Source: Allolobophora icterica
Lineage: Eukaryota; Annelida; Clitellata; Crassiclitellata; Lumbricidae
Length of the DNA: 64,000 nt
Direction: 5' to 3'
Assembly (NCBI GenBank): GCA_963556255.1
Contig: OY744609.1
Location: 14,442,244-14,506,243, forward strand
In this document: positions 1 through 11,400 of the stretch, in pieces
Numbering within the stretch: the stretch's first letter is position 1
Layout: each line of letters opens with the position of its first letter
Position numbers and translations under genes: made by a program
Notes under the pieces: model-generated
Databases searched by the model: none
What the model saw: the letters and a program-made list of their open reading frames with translations, nothing else
What the model was told of the DNA's origin: nothing

Positions 1-2389
1 TTGCCATACAGTGCAACAAATTCCTTGCGCTCCTTCAGTGACAGTGGAGCACCGTGGACCTTCTTATGATGCAGATTCAAGCCGGGCCACGATGAGAACT
101 TGTTCTGACATCCCGTAAATGGACAGTGCATCATCTTTATGAGCTTCTTGCGTCCGGTTCCGTCTGATGATCCACGTTCACTTCCTTCACTCGTGCTGCA
201 GTCGGTTGTCAGCGGCAGGTTACAGGATGGAGACATCAAGTTCAGGAGATCCGTGTGCTGCTGCGTATAGTGCGCTGCCAAGTCCTTGGCTTCGGCAAAC
301 GAAATGCTACACAGAGGCGACTTACATATCCAAGGAGTTAATTGCGATGAAGAATGGGCGACATCGTGATCATCTTCTGTCAGTATGTCAAAACCCAGAG
401 TCTGTATGTCCATGTCAGTTACCTGACTGTCACCAAACTGAAACAAATCAACAGCAAATTAATGTTACTCTGCAACAAGTTAAGGAAATTCATGAATTTC
501 AAAGCCGAATTAACCACACTCTCCGTATGAGTTAAACAGCGCATCACTACGGCACAATTACTAACAAGACGTGCAGCTAGAAACCAGGCATGTGTATTTA
601 AGCAGTGTTCAATTAAGCTTTAGAAAGAATAAGACTCGTATCAAATCACACAAAAGAACTTGACAAATTAGTGTGTTTTCAAATTACCTTAACGTGGGCT
701 GGTTTTGAACTATAGTATATAGCCATGTGTCACATTTTTGAGAGATATTATATTATGTGTCTTGATACATAAAAGCATACATATTTATGTACTTACTTAC
801 ATTTATTACTTACATGCATATACTTTCATCAACAAATACATTGCCTGATCATGTTTACTTAAAATGACAATGCCATGTCAAAGATGATTAGTTCAATAAA
901 TACACATATACATGTAACAATATACGAACAAACACAGTAGACATATATACAATTATACATGCACCGAGCTGAATACGACATAATAAAATAGTCAGACGAA
1001 ACAAGCGTTACATACCAGTAGTGGCTCTGCAATATCTGTATAGACAACTGGCAAAACAACATCACCACTTTCGTCAGCTGACTTGTCTCCCTGTTCACTT
1101 AACAGAGGTTTTGAAGAAGTAGCTCCAGAACTCTTGCCATTTGCTTCAGTTGAATTTAGTCTCCCACTTTCACCAGATGATAAATGATCCTCAAATGCTA
1201 AGTCTGGATCTACTTTCGCATCTACCATCAGCTTCGGCGACTCTTCATTCGGGACTCCATCGTCCTTGAGTGCCGTATCACATGGCAACTGCTCGCTGAC
1301 TGCATCTGCTTCTGGAGTAGATTGTGCGTGATCAGCATCTCCGTCAGACACGCTGTCGTTCGGCTCGATAAGCATAGCGGCGGCCGTCACTGGCACAGTT
1401 TCGTCGGATGCACATTGGCCTGCTTCGTCCAGTATTTGAACAAGCTTTGTATGACTCTCGCCATCCTTATCTCCCTCGTGAAGCGATATTTCCATCTCGT
1501 TTGCTTCTTCGAGAGTATTTTCGCTAAGTGTCACTGTTATCGGGATTTGGTCAACCTCGGCCGATGACGACGCTCCAGCGCTGACGGCCGGTGCAATTGG
1601 TGTAACCGTGTTGGACAGTGAAATACTGGTTGTTGACTTGGCATGAGACGAATTGCCCATCTGCTGACTGTTGGACCGACCCTGTTGGCTTCTTCTAACT
1701 GGTGAGTTCCAGTTGGGACTCGGTTCCTCGTGACCGGTTCCAATGATGACAACATCCTCGTCATCATCGATGGAAACTGTGGCTGTAGGCTGCTGCATCT
1801 GCTGGCGTCTAGGCGTCACCAGGTGAGGCGGCGCTTGCTGCATCCGGTGTCTCACCTGAGCCATTCCCGGGTGGGCTCCTGGCTGCCGTGAATACATCAT
1901 GTGATTGTTCATCTGAGATGCCATAGCGGCCTGCAAGCTCGCCGGAGAGTGTTGTGGCATTCCCATTCGAAACCTTGGCACCGGCATGTACTGACCCCGA
2001 GGCATCATCTGTTGCATCACCGGCCGTTGCTTTCGAGACCCCATCCCTCCACCTCCTAAAGACGAAGGCATTCCAGGCACCAGTCCACCCATTCCACGCA
2101 GCTGTTGCGCAGGAATCATCGGAGTGTCTGCGATTCTAGTCAGATCGACAACTGGGACCCCTGGCGTTGGGCCCTTCTTCCCAGCACCATCCGATGAGCC
2201 ATCCTTGGAAGTGATCGTCTCGTTAATGTGAACTATAAAGACGTCGTTCTTGTCGAGTGTAATACCAAGCAATCCTTGTATCTTTATTTCGTCTTTGTAA
2301 ATCAGTCCATTCTTGCACAGTAACGTCACAGTATCAGTCAGCAGTTTGCTGACTCGTTCCTGATCGGCTTTCATGCTTTGCATATATGC
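1..2389 (-). CDS. C2H2 zinc-finger protein, partial (3' end beyond window)
   Basis: Two coding exons are visible on the minus strand, 2389-1016 and 437-1 (continuing off the left edge), joined in phase 0 through a GT-AG intron. The first ATG in exon 2389-1016 is at 2383, so an upstream 5'UTR exon is likely, but coding could also start further upstream. About 600 residues are visible. The N-terminal ~50 residues look like a folded segment (…LLGITLDKNDVFIVHINET). A long Met/Gln/Pro-rich low-complexity region follows, then an acidic patch followed by VVIIG (about 1760-1730) that fits a SUMO-interaction motif, then an acidic Ser-rich stretch. Exon 437-1 encodes two zinc fingers of the C-X4-C-X12-H-X4-H type, beginning CKSPLC and CPFTGC. 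This suggests a nuclear DNA-binding or chromatin protein. I do not recognise the orthologue. Confidence 0.75.
438..1015 (-). other. Intron of the zinc-finger gene
   Basis: The donor is GTATG at 1015 and the acceptor is TTTCAG ending at 438, both read on the minus strand. The interior is AT-rich with short repeated TACTTACAT-like words. I see no other feature here. Confidence 0.7.
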
Positions 2390-3180
2390 CTGAACAAAAA
2401 CAAAGACTGCAGCAGCTGCACACACTACTGATAAGCCACAGTATCTTGTGAGGCTTACCAAAAATATCAAACAACATTGCTATAAAAATTGTCGAAAAAT
2501 CTAATCTAATGACTTCCATAGTGCTGTTATCATAATGTAATAGGCATAAATCACAGCATAACTGTCGCTTAAAATGAAAGCAGAATTTGTTGCAGAAGCC
2601 CACTCCAAATCCAATAAGTAAGCAAAAGCAAAAGTTAAGCTATGATAACTGTAGACAGCCGACTGTAGATAGAGTGCGTGTGTTTGTGTGAAGCATCCTA
2701 GAAGTAGCTTGCTACCAACCGTGCGATATAAATTGTCGTAATTACAATTACTATTACGATAAGTAAACACGTAAGTAAGTAAACAGTTAAAGCTGAAGCA
2801 TGCTGAAAGAAAAGATGTGAAGTTAAGGATTTCATAATTAATGCAAAATAATCTTAGGTAAAGGAGACATATTATATAGTGCACTGCTCTTCATTCCTTT
2901 ACTTTTAGCATAAAACAATGTAAAACATTGGTGGTGGGGGTGTTTAGGCTGAAATATAACAACTAAAACATACACTTTAAGGCTCTTTAATATGGGAATG
3001 TTGCAAAATCTGCTTTAAATAGGAACTTGAAGGAAATCTACAAAAACTGAGACCTTTTGAACTTGTATCAGAGTTCACACCTGCTGAAGACGGTTTTGAT
3101 TCTGTGACAACTTCACATAGGATTTTTCAAAACACGTATTCCTTGGCTTTTAAATTTACTAACTCTGTACGCAGTGACTG

Positions 3181-3931
3181 CAGGTCTGGGTAAAGGTTTA
3201 TGGTGGCGAGGTCGCAACCGTTGACATGTCAGACATCTTGGCCGCCCCAGAATTGGATAGAATAGAGTGCTACGACTGTCGTAGCCTACATGCGCTCAAG
3301 TTAGTAAGTAAGTAATGATTCATGAACACAATAATTATGTAAGTAAATACCCAGTACTTAATAAAGTGAATGATGTGTTGCGCTAAAACATATGACGGAA
3401 ATTATGCTCAGTTATACTTCCTATAACCGAACCACTCAAGAACTTACGCTTCAACTATCTTTTTCGAACAAACTTGTAGCAACACAGTTCAAGCTTACTA
3501 ACTTTTACATATTGTTCTGAAGAAGTAAACGTGTAATGGCATGAACGGTAATAGCAGCTGTTGGTGACATTTTAAAAGCAGCACAGCTGCACCAAGAAGT
3601 TTTGAATATCTATATAATGCAATAACAGTTCATTTCTGACGTTTATATCTTACGTTTATATTGAGTTCGTTTTAAAATTATCAAATATTGTGTCAATTTT
3701 TCAGTAAAATATTGTGTCACTTATTGTGGTCGCCATTACTAGTTTTCAAATTATCAAATATTGTGTCAATTTTGTGTCAATTATTGTGGTCACCATTACT
3801 TACTTACTAACTTGAGCAGAGGTAGGTTACGAGACTAGTAGCACTCTATTTTCTCCTATTCTTGGGTGGCCATGATGTTTATGTTATGCGAGATTGTGAC
3901 CGCGCCACCGTAAACCTTTACCCAAGTCTGT
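3181..3931. mobile_element. Fold-back/MITE-like element with ~130-bp inverted ends
   Basis: The left arm (about 3181-3315, starting GGTCTGGGTAAAGGTTTA) is the imperfect reverse complement of the right arm (about 3795-3931, ending TAAACCTTTACCCAAGTC). Both arms carry a GGTGGCG-like core, a TAGAGTGCTAC block and an inner TTAGTAAGTAAGTAATG edge. No protein is encoded between them. I see no clear target-site duplication, so the outer boundaries are approximate. Confidence 0.6.
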
Positions 3932-4479
3932 ATTGAAAGACTCGACTTGAAAAGAATCAAGATCTACCACTAAGACCCAACAACAAGCCAGATGTATCAT
4001 TATATTTGCAGTCATCATAACCTGGAATATAACTGTGGTGCGAATATTTACTGCACAGATTAAACCCGCTTATCTCTGCCGAGGCTAGGAACATTCTTAA
4101 TCCTTTCCAGTGGCAATCAACTAGTGTCTGGCAATTCCAGAAGTCTCGACTTCTGCAGTACTTGTTTAAGCGGCAACCGAATAGATAGCGAAATACTTGC
4201 ATGCGTCACAGCAATTGCATACCTATTAGTGCAATACTCCAAATTTCTTTAAACCCATAAACTCATGCAAAACAGAACTTCACGTCATCACAATATAATT
4301 GTTTATTTCAAAGAAGGAAATCGCAACTCTTTTGTCGCCATTTGTAATTAGAGTGCTCTCGGTTGAGCCTGAAGAAAAACCTCATATTATTAATACCACA
4401 GAATTGTTTTTGTAGCGCATTAAACCATTACTGTAAGTAAGTAATCAAGTTTAAGATTACCCATCAAGGTAGCAATCGT

Positions 4480-4640
4480 AATCGTAAACTCCAAATTTCT
4501 AAAGCGCTACTGCAAAGCTGATCGTAACTGTAAGCTCCAGATTTCTAAAGCACTACTATTAAGATATAAGCGTAGGGCATCAGCTTATCCACGAGCGCTG
4601 CGTCGTGACAGTTGGGTCGTCCAGAGATGTCCAGTGGAGT
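4480..4640 (+). repeat. SINE-B-type interspersed repeat
   Basis: This copy has the family signature CTCCAAATTTCTAAAGCGCT followed by CAGCTTATCCACGAGCGCTG. Other copies are at about 16880-16990, 45180-45310, 50150-50240 and 54635-54760 (+), and at about 52740-52860 and 60700-60835 (-). Confidence 0.65.
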
Positions 4641-4879
4641 TCCGAGTCCGGCTGCCGGGGAGACCAGAGAGAGGTGGCAGAGCAGCTGCTAAAGTTGGTT
4701 TTGTTGAGGACGAGAAAGCTTGGAGGGTGTAGGATCGGATGGATTAGGGTAGGAATTCTTCAAGAGGTGATCGAGATTTCAATTTGGAGTGGAAAACCTG
4801 AGATATCATTAGTAGATGAGCCTGAGACAGATGACGGTAGGTGAGCGGCATTACTGAGCTCTTACCTTTCATTCATTCT

Positions 4880-5140
4880 GAAAATTTATATAGCGCTTCT
4901 CAAGAGGCCTACCTACAACGCCCTTCAAACCTCTCAACCTTCTCACATTCGCCAGCTATTCACCATCCAACCGCCTGGGTCTACTCGCTCATCATCATAT
5001 CTTTTTCTATCTCGGCGTCCAGTCACCTCCTCTCTGAAATTCTGCAACCGCTCCTTAGTCTATGCTGCATCGGTTCTTTGGAATGATCTTCCAAACGATC
5101 TCCACAAGTTTGCTCATCCTCTTGCGGACTTGATTTGATA
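4880..5140 (+). mobile_element. Decayed LINE 3' end (reverse-transcriptase C-terminus)
   Basis: One frame reads SLVYAASVLWNDLPNDLHKF before a stop. This is the familiar 'F(S)YAAPVLWNSLP' tail of non-LTR retrotransposon reverse transcriptases. It is truncated at its 5' end and sits about 300 bp upstream of CDK7. Confidence 0.6.
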
Positions 5141-5270
5141 TAGCGTCGGTGAATAGTTTATTCACCGACGCTCTCTATTGTGGCTTTTGTGTCACGCTGA
5201 GAAATTTCGGAGAGTTACATTTACATTTATAGTGTGGCTGCATATAAAGCAATGGTCTGGGGCGTTTCAA

Positions 5271-5330
5271 TGACGTAACCAAGTACTGCATCTATATAAA
5301 TATAATATGTAGTCGTTCAGGTTGGCGATT
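5271..5330 (+). promoter_or_regulatory. Candidate CDK7 core promoter
   Basis: A CRE/ATF-like TGACGTAA lies at 5271-5278. A TATA-like TATATAAATA lies at 5293-5302, about 130 bp upstream of the CDK7 ATG. The spacing would put a start site near 5325-5335. This is inferred from motifs only. Confidence 0.35.
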
Positions 5331-5431
5331 GCTGCTGAGTGGTAATTGCAGACTTTCGGCGGCGATAGTGAAATTATTTGTTACAATTATTTACAGCAGC
5401 TGCATTTCCCGTTAGCATCCAAATTTTGGTT

Positions 5432-8400
5432 ATGAATATGGACGAAGACAAACTAAAACGATACGAAAAGATCGAGTTTCTTGGTGAAGGCCAGGCAAGT
5501 TAAATGAAATAAAATGATGAGTTTGGTTCTCTTAACGATTTGCCTGCTAATCGGTATCCAAGTGCGCCAATACAAGCTCTCTTGCTAAACATCTGCTGAA
5601 AGCTTGTTAAGTCCGCATCCCTTTTCCATTAAAATCTTCAGTGTGGAGATGGTGTAGGCAGTTGTGCGTTTCGGGATCCTGATGGATCCAGCTGAACTGG
5701 TAACAAGAATACCCCAATCTAGTCCAGAAACTTCTATAGCGCCTTTATCCAGTCGCTTAGAGGAACCATAATCTTCGTCCTCGTTCTCACCAGTTCGTAC
5801 TCTCGAGCAGGAATGATAGAAACTTCATTCCCAGAGCCCTATTTGCTAGTCTTCACAGACATGGTCACAGCTAATTATTGTTAAGATGGTTAAGATGTTT
5901 CTCTGCTGAATAATGTTAGAATGTTAACTACTATTATATAACTAATATTACATCATTCAACTAAGAAACTGACATTACATTACTTTTCTGCTTTAGTATC
6001 CATATTATTATTTCGCTATGAATCTCATGTTAATGTTCCGGGGGTGCGATGTGCCATCCAGTTTTCTTCACTAAACGAAAATGTATCATAATACACAAGG
6101 CATCACTCTGTTTACTTCTAAAAAAATCTTGTTCCTAGATTGCAGTCTTTCGACAGAGCCATGTAGTCAAGATGCACAATTTTCATGACTTCGGAAGACA
6201 TGTTAGAAGAGGTAATAGAGTGCTTCCCCCGTAAGCAAAACCAAAATTATTAAATAACACAGTCATGAAAGAAAGTAGAATAAGTCCAGTGTATTTGTTT
6301 TACTTAACCATACAGCAATGCTTGACAGAACGTTGCAGTTAGTCTGTGTTGCTTTAACTTGACTGATCAGTTGAAAGCTGTTGGCGGTATACTGGTCCCG
6401 ACAGGCAACCCCGTATTAACAACGAACGTATCTTGCATCGAAACCAGGGTCCTCGAATTTTGAATGAGTTTCTATAAAACTGAAACTATACAAATACTTG
6501 CGCTTAATTTAAACTAAAATTCAAAATATTTATCCTGTCTGGACTCATTTACTTGTGTATATGATTTTTCCTGTGCATACCATGAGTAAAGTATTTGCTG
6601 TTAGAATCTCAGCGATAATCAGTAACAATGACAATCTGCATGTATTAGCGGTAAAGGCAGTTTGAGATGAACACCTGAATCGGTAGCTTATGGGGTTCCT
6701 GTTGAAATACTAATGCAGAATTGAAGCTGTGGCATCCAAAATTGGACTTGTCTATATATTCAGAGTTTCAGATAGTTTCATGCTGAAGTCTTTGATGCAT
6801 GCAGACTGCTAGGCAGACTGTTTCAGAAGTTATCTGCAGCTGTATACCAGATGATGTGACAGTATTCTAATGATCTGTGGTTTTTGACATCTTGCAGTTT
6901 GCCACTGTGTACAAAGCCAAGGATCGATGTAACAATGACAAAATAGTCGCTGTTAAGAAGGTAAATATCCCTAATGTCACTCAGCTTGATATGTTTTGTT
7001 GTGCGTAAATATGTATTTATTTGATGGCAGCTTTTCACTGTGAATCTGACACTATCAGCTGCAGTTGAGTTAAGCAGCATGAACCGGGCTAGTAATTATG
7101 ATTCCAAGCCACCTGGTGCTCATTCAGCAATGCGTTTGTGGTGTGTCAATGAACGTCAATGCAAGTTGGGAGTTATAAATGTGTCCTATCATTTGTATGG
7201 CTATGTTTATGTCTGCAGTGTCGACCTCCGATATCACTGGGTTAGATCAGACTGGATAGTAAATGTGAATAAAGGTGTGTACAAAAGTCATAAAAAGTAA
7301 CATGGATTTTCTTCTGCGAGCAGGATAATGTTCTGTGCCTACCTCCTTATAAACCGACATTCTGTATGAGTGTACGGTGCTTAAAAGTTGTCTTTAATGG
7401 TGATGGTAAAGAAAAATAATTGGTAAGAGCAATCCAGTGGTTTTTGGGAATTACTGTTTACCATGCATGGAGCTATCAATAAGAAGCTGAGAATATCTTC
7501 TGAGTTTGAAGGGCTTTTCTTAATTACTATCCAGAAATTGCCTGGAATTGTTGTTTTCTATGTCATTAATGAAGTTTTGTTAGTGTATGTACTTTATGAT
7601 TTATGTCTTTTGTGATAGATTAAGATAGGAACGAAAATAGATGCTGCGGATGGTATAAACAGAACAGCCTTACGAGAAATCAAACTGTTACAGGAACTGA
7701 ATCATCCAAATGTCATTGGGGTGAGCGTGCTTCTTACCAGCATGATCATCATCTTCTTCATCTTCGTTGTTACACCTCATCATCGAGGCATGTTTAGGAG
7801 GGGAAGTGCAAACTGAACCAGAGAATGGTAAAATGAAATGCGTCTTAGTTGTTAGTCCTGTACCCTTTTGTGTAGACGTTATTGCATCAATGTGTGTGTG
7901 GGAACACACTGCTGGGAACCCTTCTAGTTATGCGAACATTGTTTGTTTACTTTTGAACTTTTTGTTCTTATGACTTTAATATCAGTTAGGATAGTGTAAG
8001 CAGTGCTTTTGTAAGGTATCTCAGAAGTGCTGTGCTAACCCTTTGTATGACAGTTATGTGTAACCCTTGTTCTAGCCCCAGTCAGGCATTTTGGGGGGTT
8101 CCCTCAAGAGTAAACGATTTTATCAACCTCTTGAGTAAGTGCACCTATGATGTTGCAATTTTGCACAGGTCTTTGCAAAAGGTTGAGCTGTTAAGATAAT
8201 TAACTAACTAACTAATTGTATGTAAGGATTATTTCATAAATGATTGATGGAATAGATTGTTATTAATATATTTGGGATCTGTTCATGTTTTGGTCTTTGA
8301 ATTGTGAATTGGATTCTTATCTGTTCAGTTTTTGGCCACTGCTATTTGCGCTTAGTTAAAAAGTGAATGTGAATATTTCAGTTTCAAGTCACAATATTTC

Positions 8401-11400
8401 ATTTCTAGAGTCTTTGGCTTGTAACATGAAAAGTATGGATTTGAACCACCTGAGATAGTTATCGTGTTTCAGTGTGACAGGGCCTTGAACTCACTGACAA
8501 ACGCTTAGTGCCATCAGTGCTGTGTCTTATGTTTGTTTGTGCAGTTCTGAGCTTTGAGAGGTTGGTAATATAAAGTACAGTGATATTTGTGTTCATATAT
8601 TTTGCTTGTTAAGCATAATGACTCCTAACTTTTAACTGTTGTATTGTTTTGCCAGCTGCTTGATGTTTTTGGGCATCGGTCAAATATCAGCATTGTGTAC
8701 GACTTTATGGATACAGATCTCGAAGTTGGTAAATTTAATAGAAATTTCCAATTATTATGTACATGTGAATCATATTTTATATGTATATGATGGAGGTATT
8801 CATTTTGCCACAAAATGCTAACCTGTAATTTTACAGAAATGAAGATGCTGCTTCTCATTCTGTGGCACAAATTGACTGACTGCATCTGTAATTAGTGCTT
8901 TTACTAAAATGTAGAGAGGACATTCTTTTGGTGTTAATTGTTCTACTGTGAAGACTGGTTTTCTTATACATTTATCAATAAGCGTTCGTTTGCCTTGTGC
9001 AAGTTTACCAATTATCAGTTTATAACAAGAAATACTGTCTTCAGTAACACAGATCAACTCTAATCTCCATTAAATTAGCGGTAATTAACTGTGTTGTCTT
9101 CTGGATTTGGTGATTTAGGTAATACATGTAAATATGTACATTTGTACATATTATACATGCGTCATGTATGTCGTATTATTTGGTGTTGAATGTTCAGGTT
9201 GCATGCTGTACTGATTTGCCACTGAAAAAGTCGCATCATTGATTATGGCCAAGTAGTTAATATGTTTCTTTAAAATATATCGTATGTGCCACATTGTTTT
9301 TTGCCAAATGAGTGTATATTGCTTCTTTTTCTTCTTTTGTTTGATTGCTCTGTGACTTGACTCGATTCCAACATTTTATGGAAAATATACGATTTTCTGT
9401 TTTTTCTTTAGGTAATTATCAAAGACATGACCATTATACTAACGTTAGCTCACATCAAATCGTACATTCTGCAGACTTTTCTCGGCTTAGAATATCTCCA
9501 TGCACTTTGGATTCTGCACAGGGTTAGTAAAAATGGTTATATCTGTGTTTGTGTGCGTGCGTGCGTGGGTGGGTGGGTGGGTGTGTGTGTGTTTCAATCA
9601 ATCAATCAGTTTATTGAACTGATTACCAGTAATAATAAGAATTGATATTTCAGTCACTCAAAAATAGTATTAGTAGGCATCCAAAGGTTAGACCAGAAGG
9701 GACAACATGTCCCACCAACACGGTCACCTAGTTCCTTATAACAGAATTCATGACGGCATTTTCCGATGAATAGAGACAGAATGTAGATTGGCATCTGCTC
9801 AATCAAGATTTTTTATGTTGACATCTGAAATGCACAATGGGAAATGAAAAAATTTCAACTACACAGATGGCAAATGAAAAACTTTTGTTTTGTTTTAGGT
9901 TTAAGCAGCCATGAGAGTAGGAAAGAATATGTACTATTGTTTCTCTACATTGTCCATATAGGGTAAAAATTAAAAACACGCAAGAAAGAAAGTCAATAGA
10001 TCAAATGAAATGAAGACTAATCGATTTCAGAGGCTAGTTAGTGTCTGCACTTTTCCGTTTATACCCTTTCAGGATCTGAAACCAAACAATCTCCTTATCA
10101 ACGAACACGGAGTATTAAAAATTGGAGATTTTGGTCTGGCAAAGTTCTATGGCTCACCAAATCGGATATACACACATCAAGTAGTTACAAGGTACGTATA
10201 TTTAAGTGGCTTGTAATAATTTCGTGTACAGACATTTGAGTACTAGTGAGTTTGTTGTTTTTATCATTGTAAGTTGTTCATGTTTTGATTTGATTTGTAC
10301 AAATTATTTCAAATATCTGGATCAAGAGCTGGTTTTTCATGAGAGGAATAACCATTGGCAGGTGGTTGGTAACACACTGGCAAATTCTTACCATGCAAAA
10401 GTCACTGAGAGTATTGTCACTGGGATATTGACACTGTTACTGCAATTGCAACCCAGAGGAAGGGATGTGAAATATAAAGACGTCATACCAGCCCATTGTT
10501 TCTATCCCTTAGCCTTTGAAACCATCTCAAACAAGAAGGCCTTGCTTGTATCAACAGCATCAACTTGTATAAATAGTCCAATTAACAGGTGAGAAGAGGG
10601 AGACTTTTTCTGTTCTGAGAGGCTATTCAGTTTTCATTGGAGTTGTTACAAAAGGGACATTCACAGAACAAGATCAAGAGTAGGAAGAGTAAGAATTTGT
10701 GGATATGTGCATCGAAAAGATTTATATAGCACCTTTTTCACAGAAGTAGATGTAGGTGTGCCATAGGCAGATACTGTGTCCTAATAGTTTGCCTTGTAGG
10801 ATTTTGGACACCGATTTGGAGTGCTACAAATGTTTTTAGGATCCAAATGGAAATAAGATCTAAGATCTATGTGTAACTGGTTGCTTTCCGTAGATGGTAT
10901 CGCGCTCCGGAGTTGTTGTTTGGTGCTAGGAACTATGCCACTGGAATCGACATTTGGGCAACTGGATGCATACTTGCGGAACTACTTCTACGGGTAACCA
11001 AACGTACATCAATTAGTTTGTTAAACTTGTTAGTTAGAAAATTTGGTAGAATATTTATTAGTTGGTTATTTTGTACAAGTCAGTTATCTGAAGGCCAATG
11101 GCCAAATGATGTACTTGTGGGTTGGCTGCTTGCCATTGAAGTCTCAGCTTTTTTGCATTGTTTATCATACATAGCCGTCTTTGTGTCCTGGGCTGCACAG
11201 ACCTGGACTGGTTGTATCGTGTAGATTGTGGCTTAGGAGTGCAGTTTTGAGTCCAAGAAGCCATTGATTGATGTCTTTTGCATAATGATTAAAGGCGCTA
11301 TAGACATTTCCCAATGAGATTAATTAAGAAAGGCCTTTGCTGTATACTGTGATCATATCTGAAAATGTTCTGCTAGACAGTATGTTGTCTCTCTTCAGCC

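Larger units (their letters stand above)
2390..5431. other. Spacer between divergent zinc-finger gene and CDK7
   Basis: No convincing coding exon was found. The 5'UTR exon or exons and promoter of the minus-strand zinc-finger gene should lie here. The stretch also holds a fold-back element (3181-3931), a SINE-B copy (about 4480-4640), a LINE 3' fragment (about 4880-5140), a perfect hairpin (5142-5172) and a candidate CDK7 promoter. An imperfect direct duplication with repeated ATCAAATATTGTGTCAATTT lies at about 3665-3810, inside the fold-back element. Confidence 0.6.

Noticed and set aside
992..2470. One continuous 492-codon frame taken as a whole gene
   Set aside because: The ends run through a splice acceptor (AG at 2391-2390) and a GTATG donor (1015). 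Only 2389-1016 is exon, and the frame continues in phase into the zinc-finger exon at 437.
5432..5440. Second ATG (5438) as the CDK7 start
   Set aside because: It has the better context (A at -3, G at +4) and may be used, but the upstream in-frame ATG was kept as the annotated start. The difference is two residues.
10206..10592. 128-codon plus-strand frame between CDK7 exons 6 and 7
   Set aside because: It is intron sequence after a clear GTACGT donor, unlike any kinase segment, and CDK7 is continuous without it.
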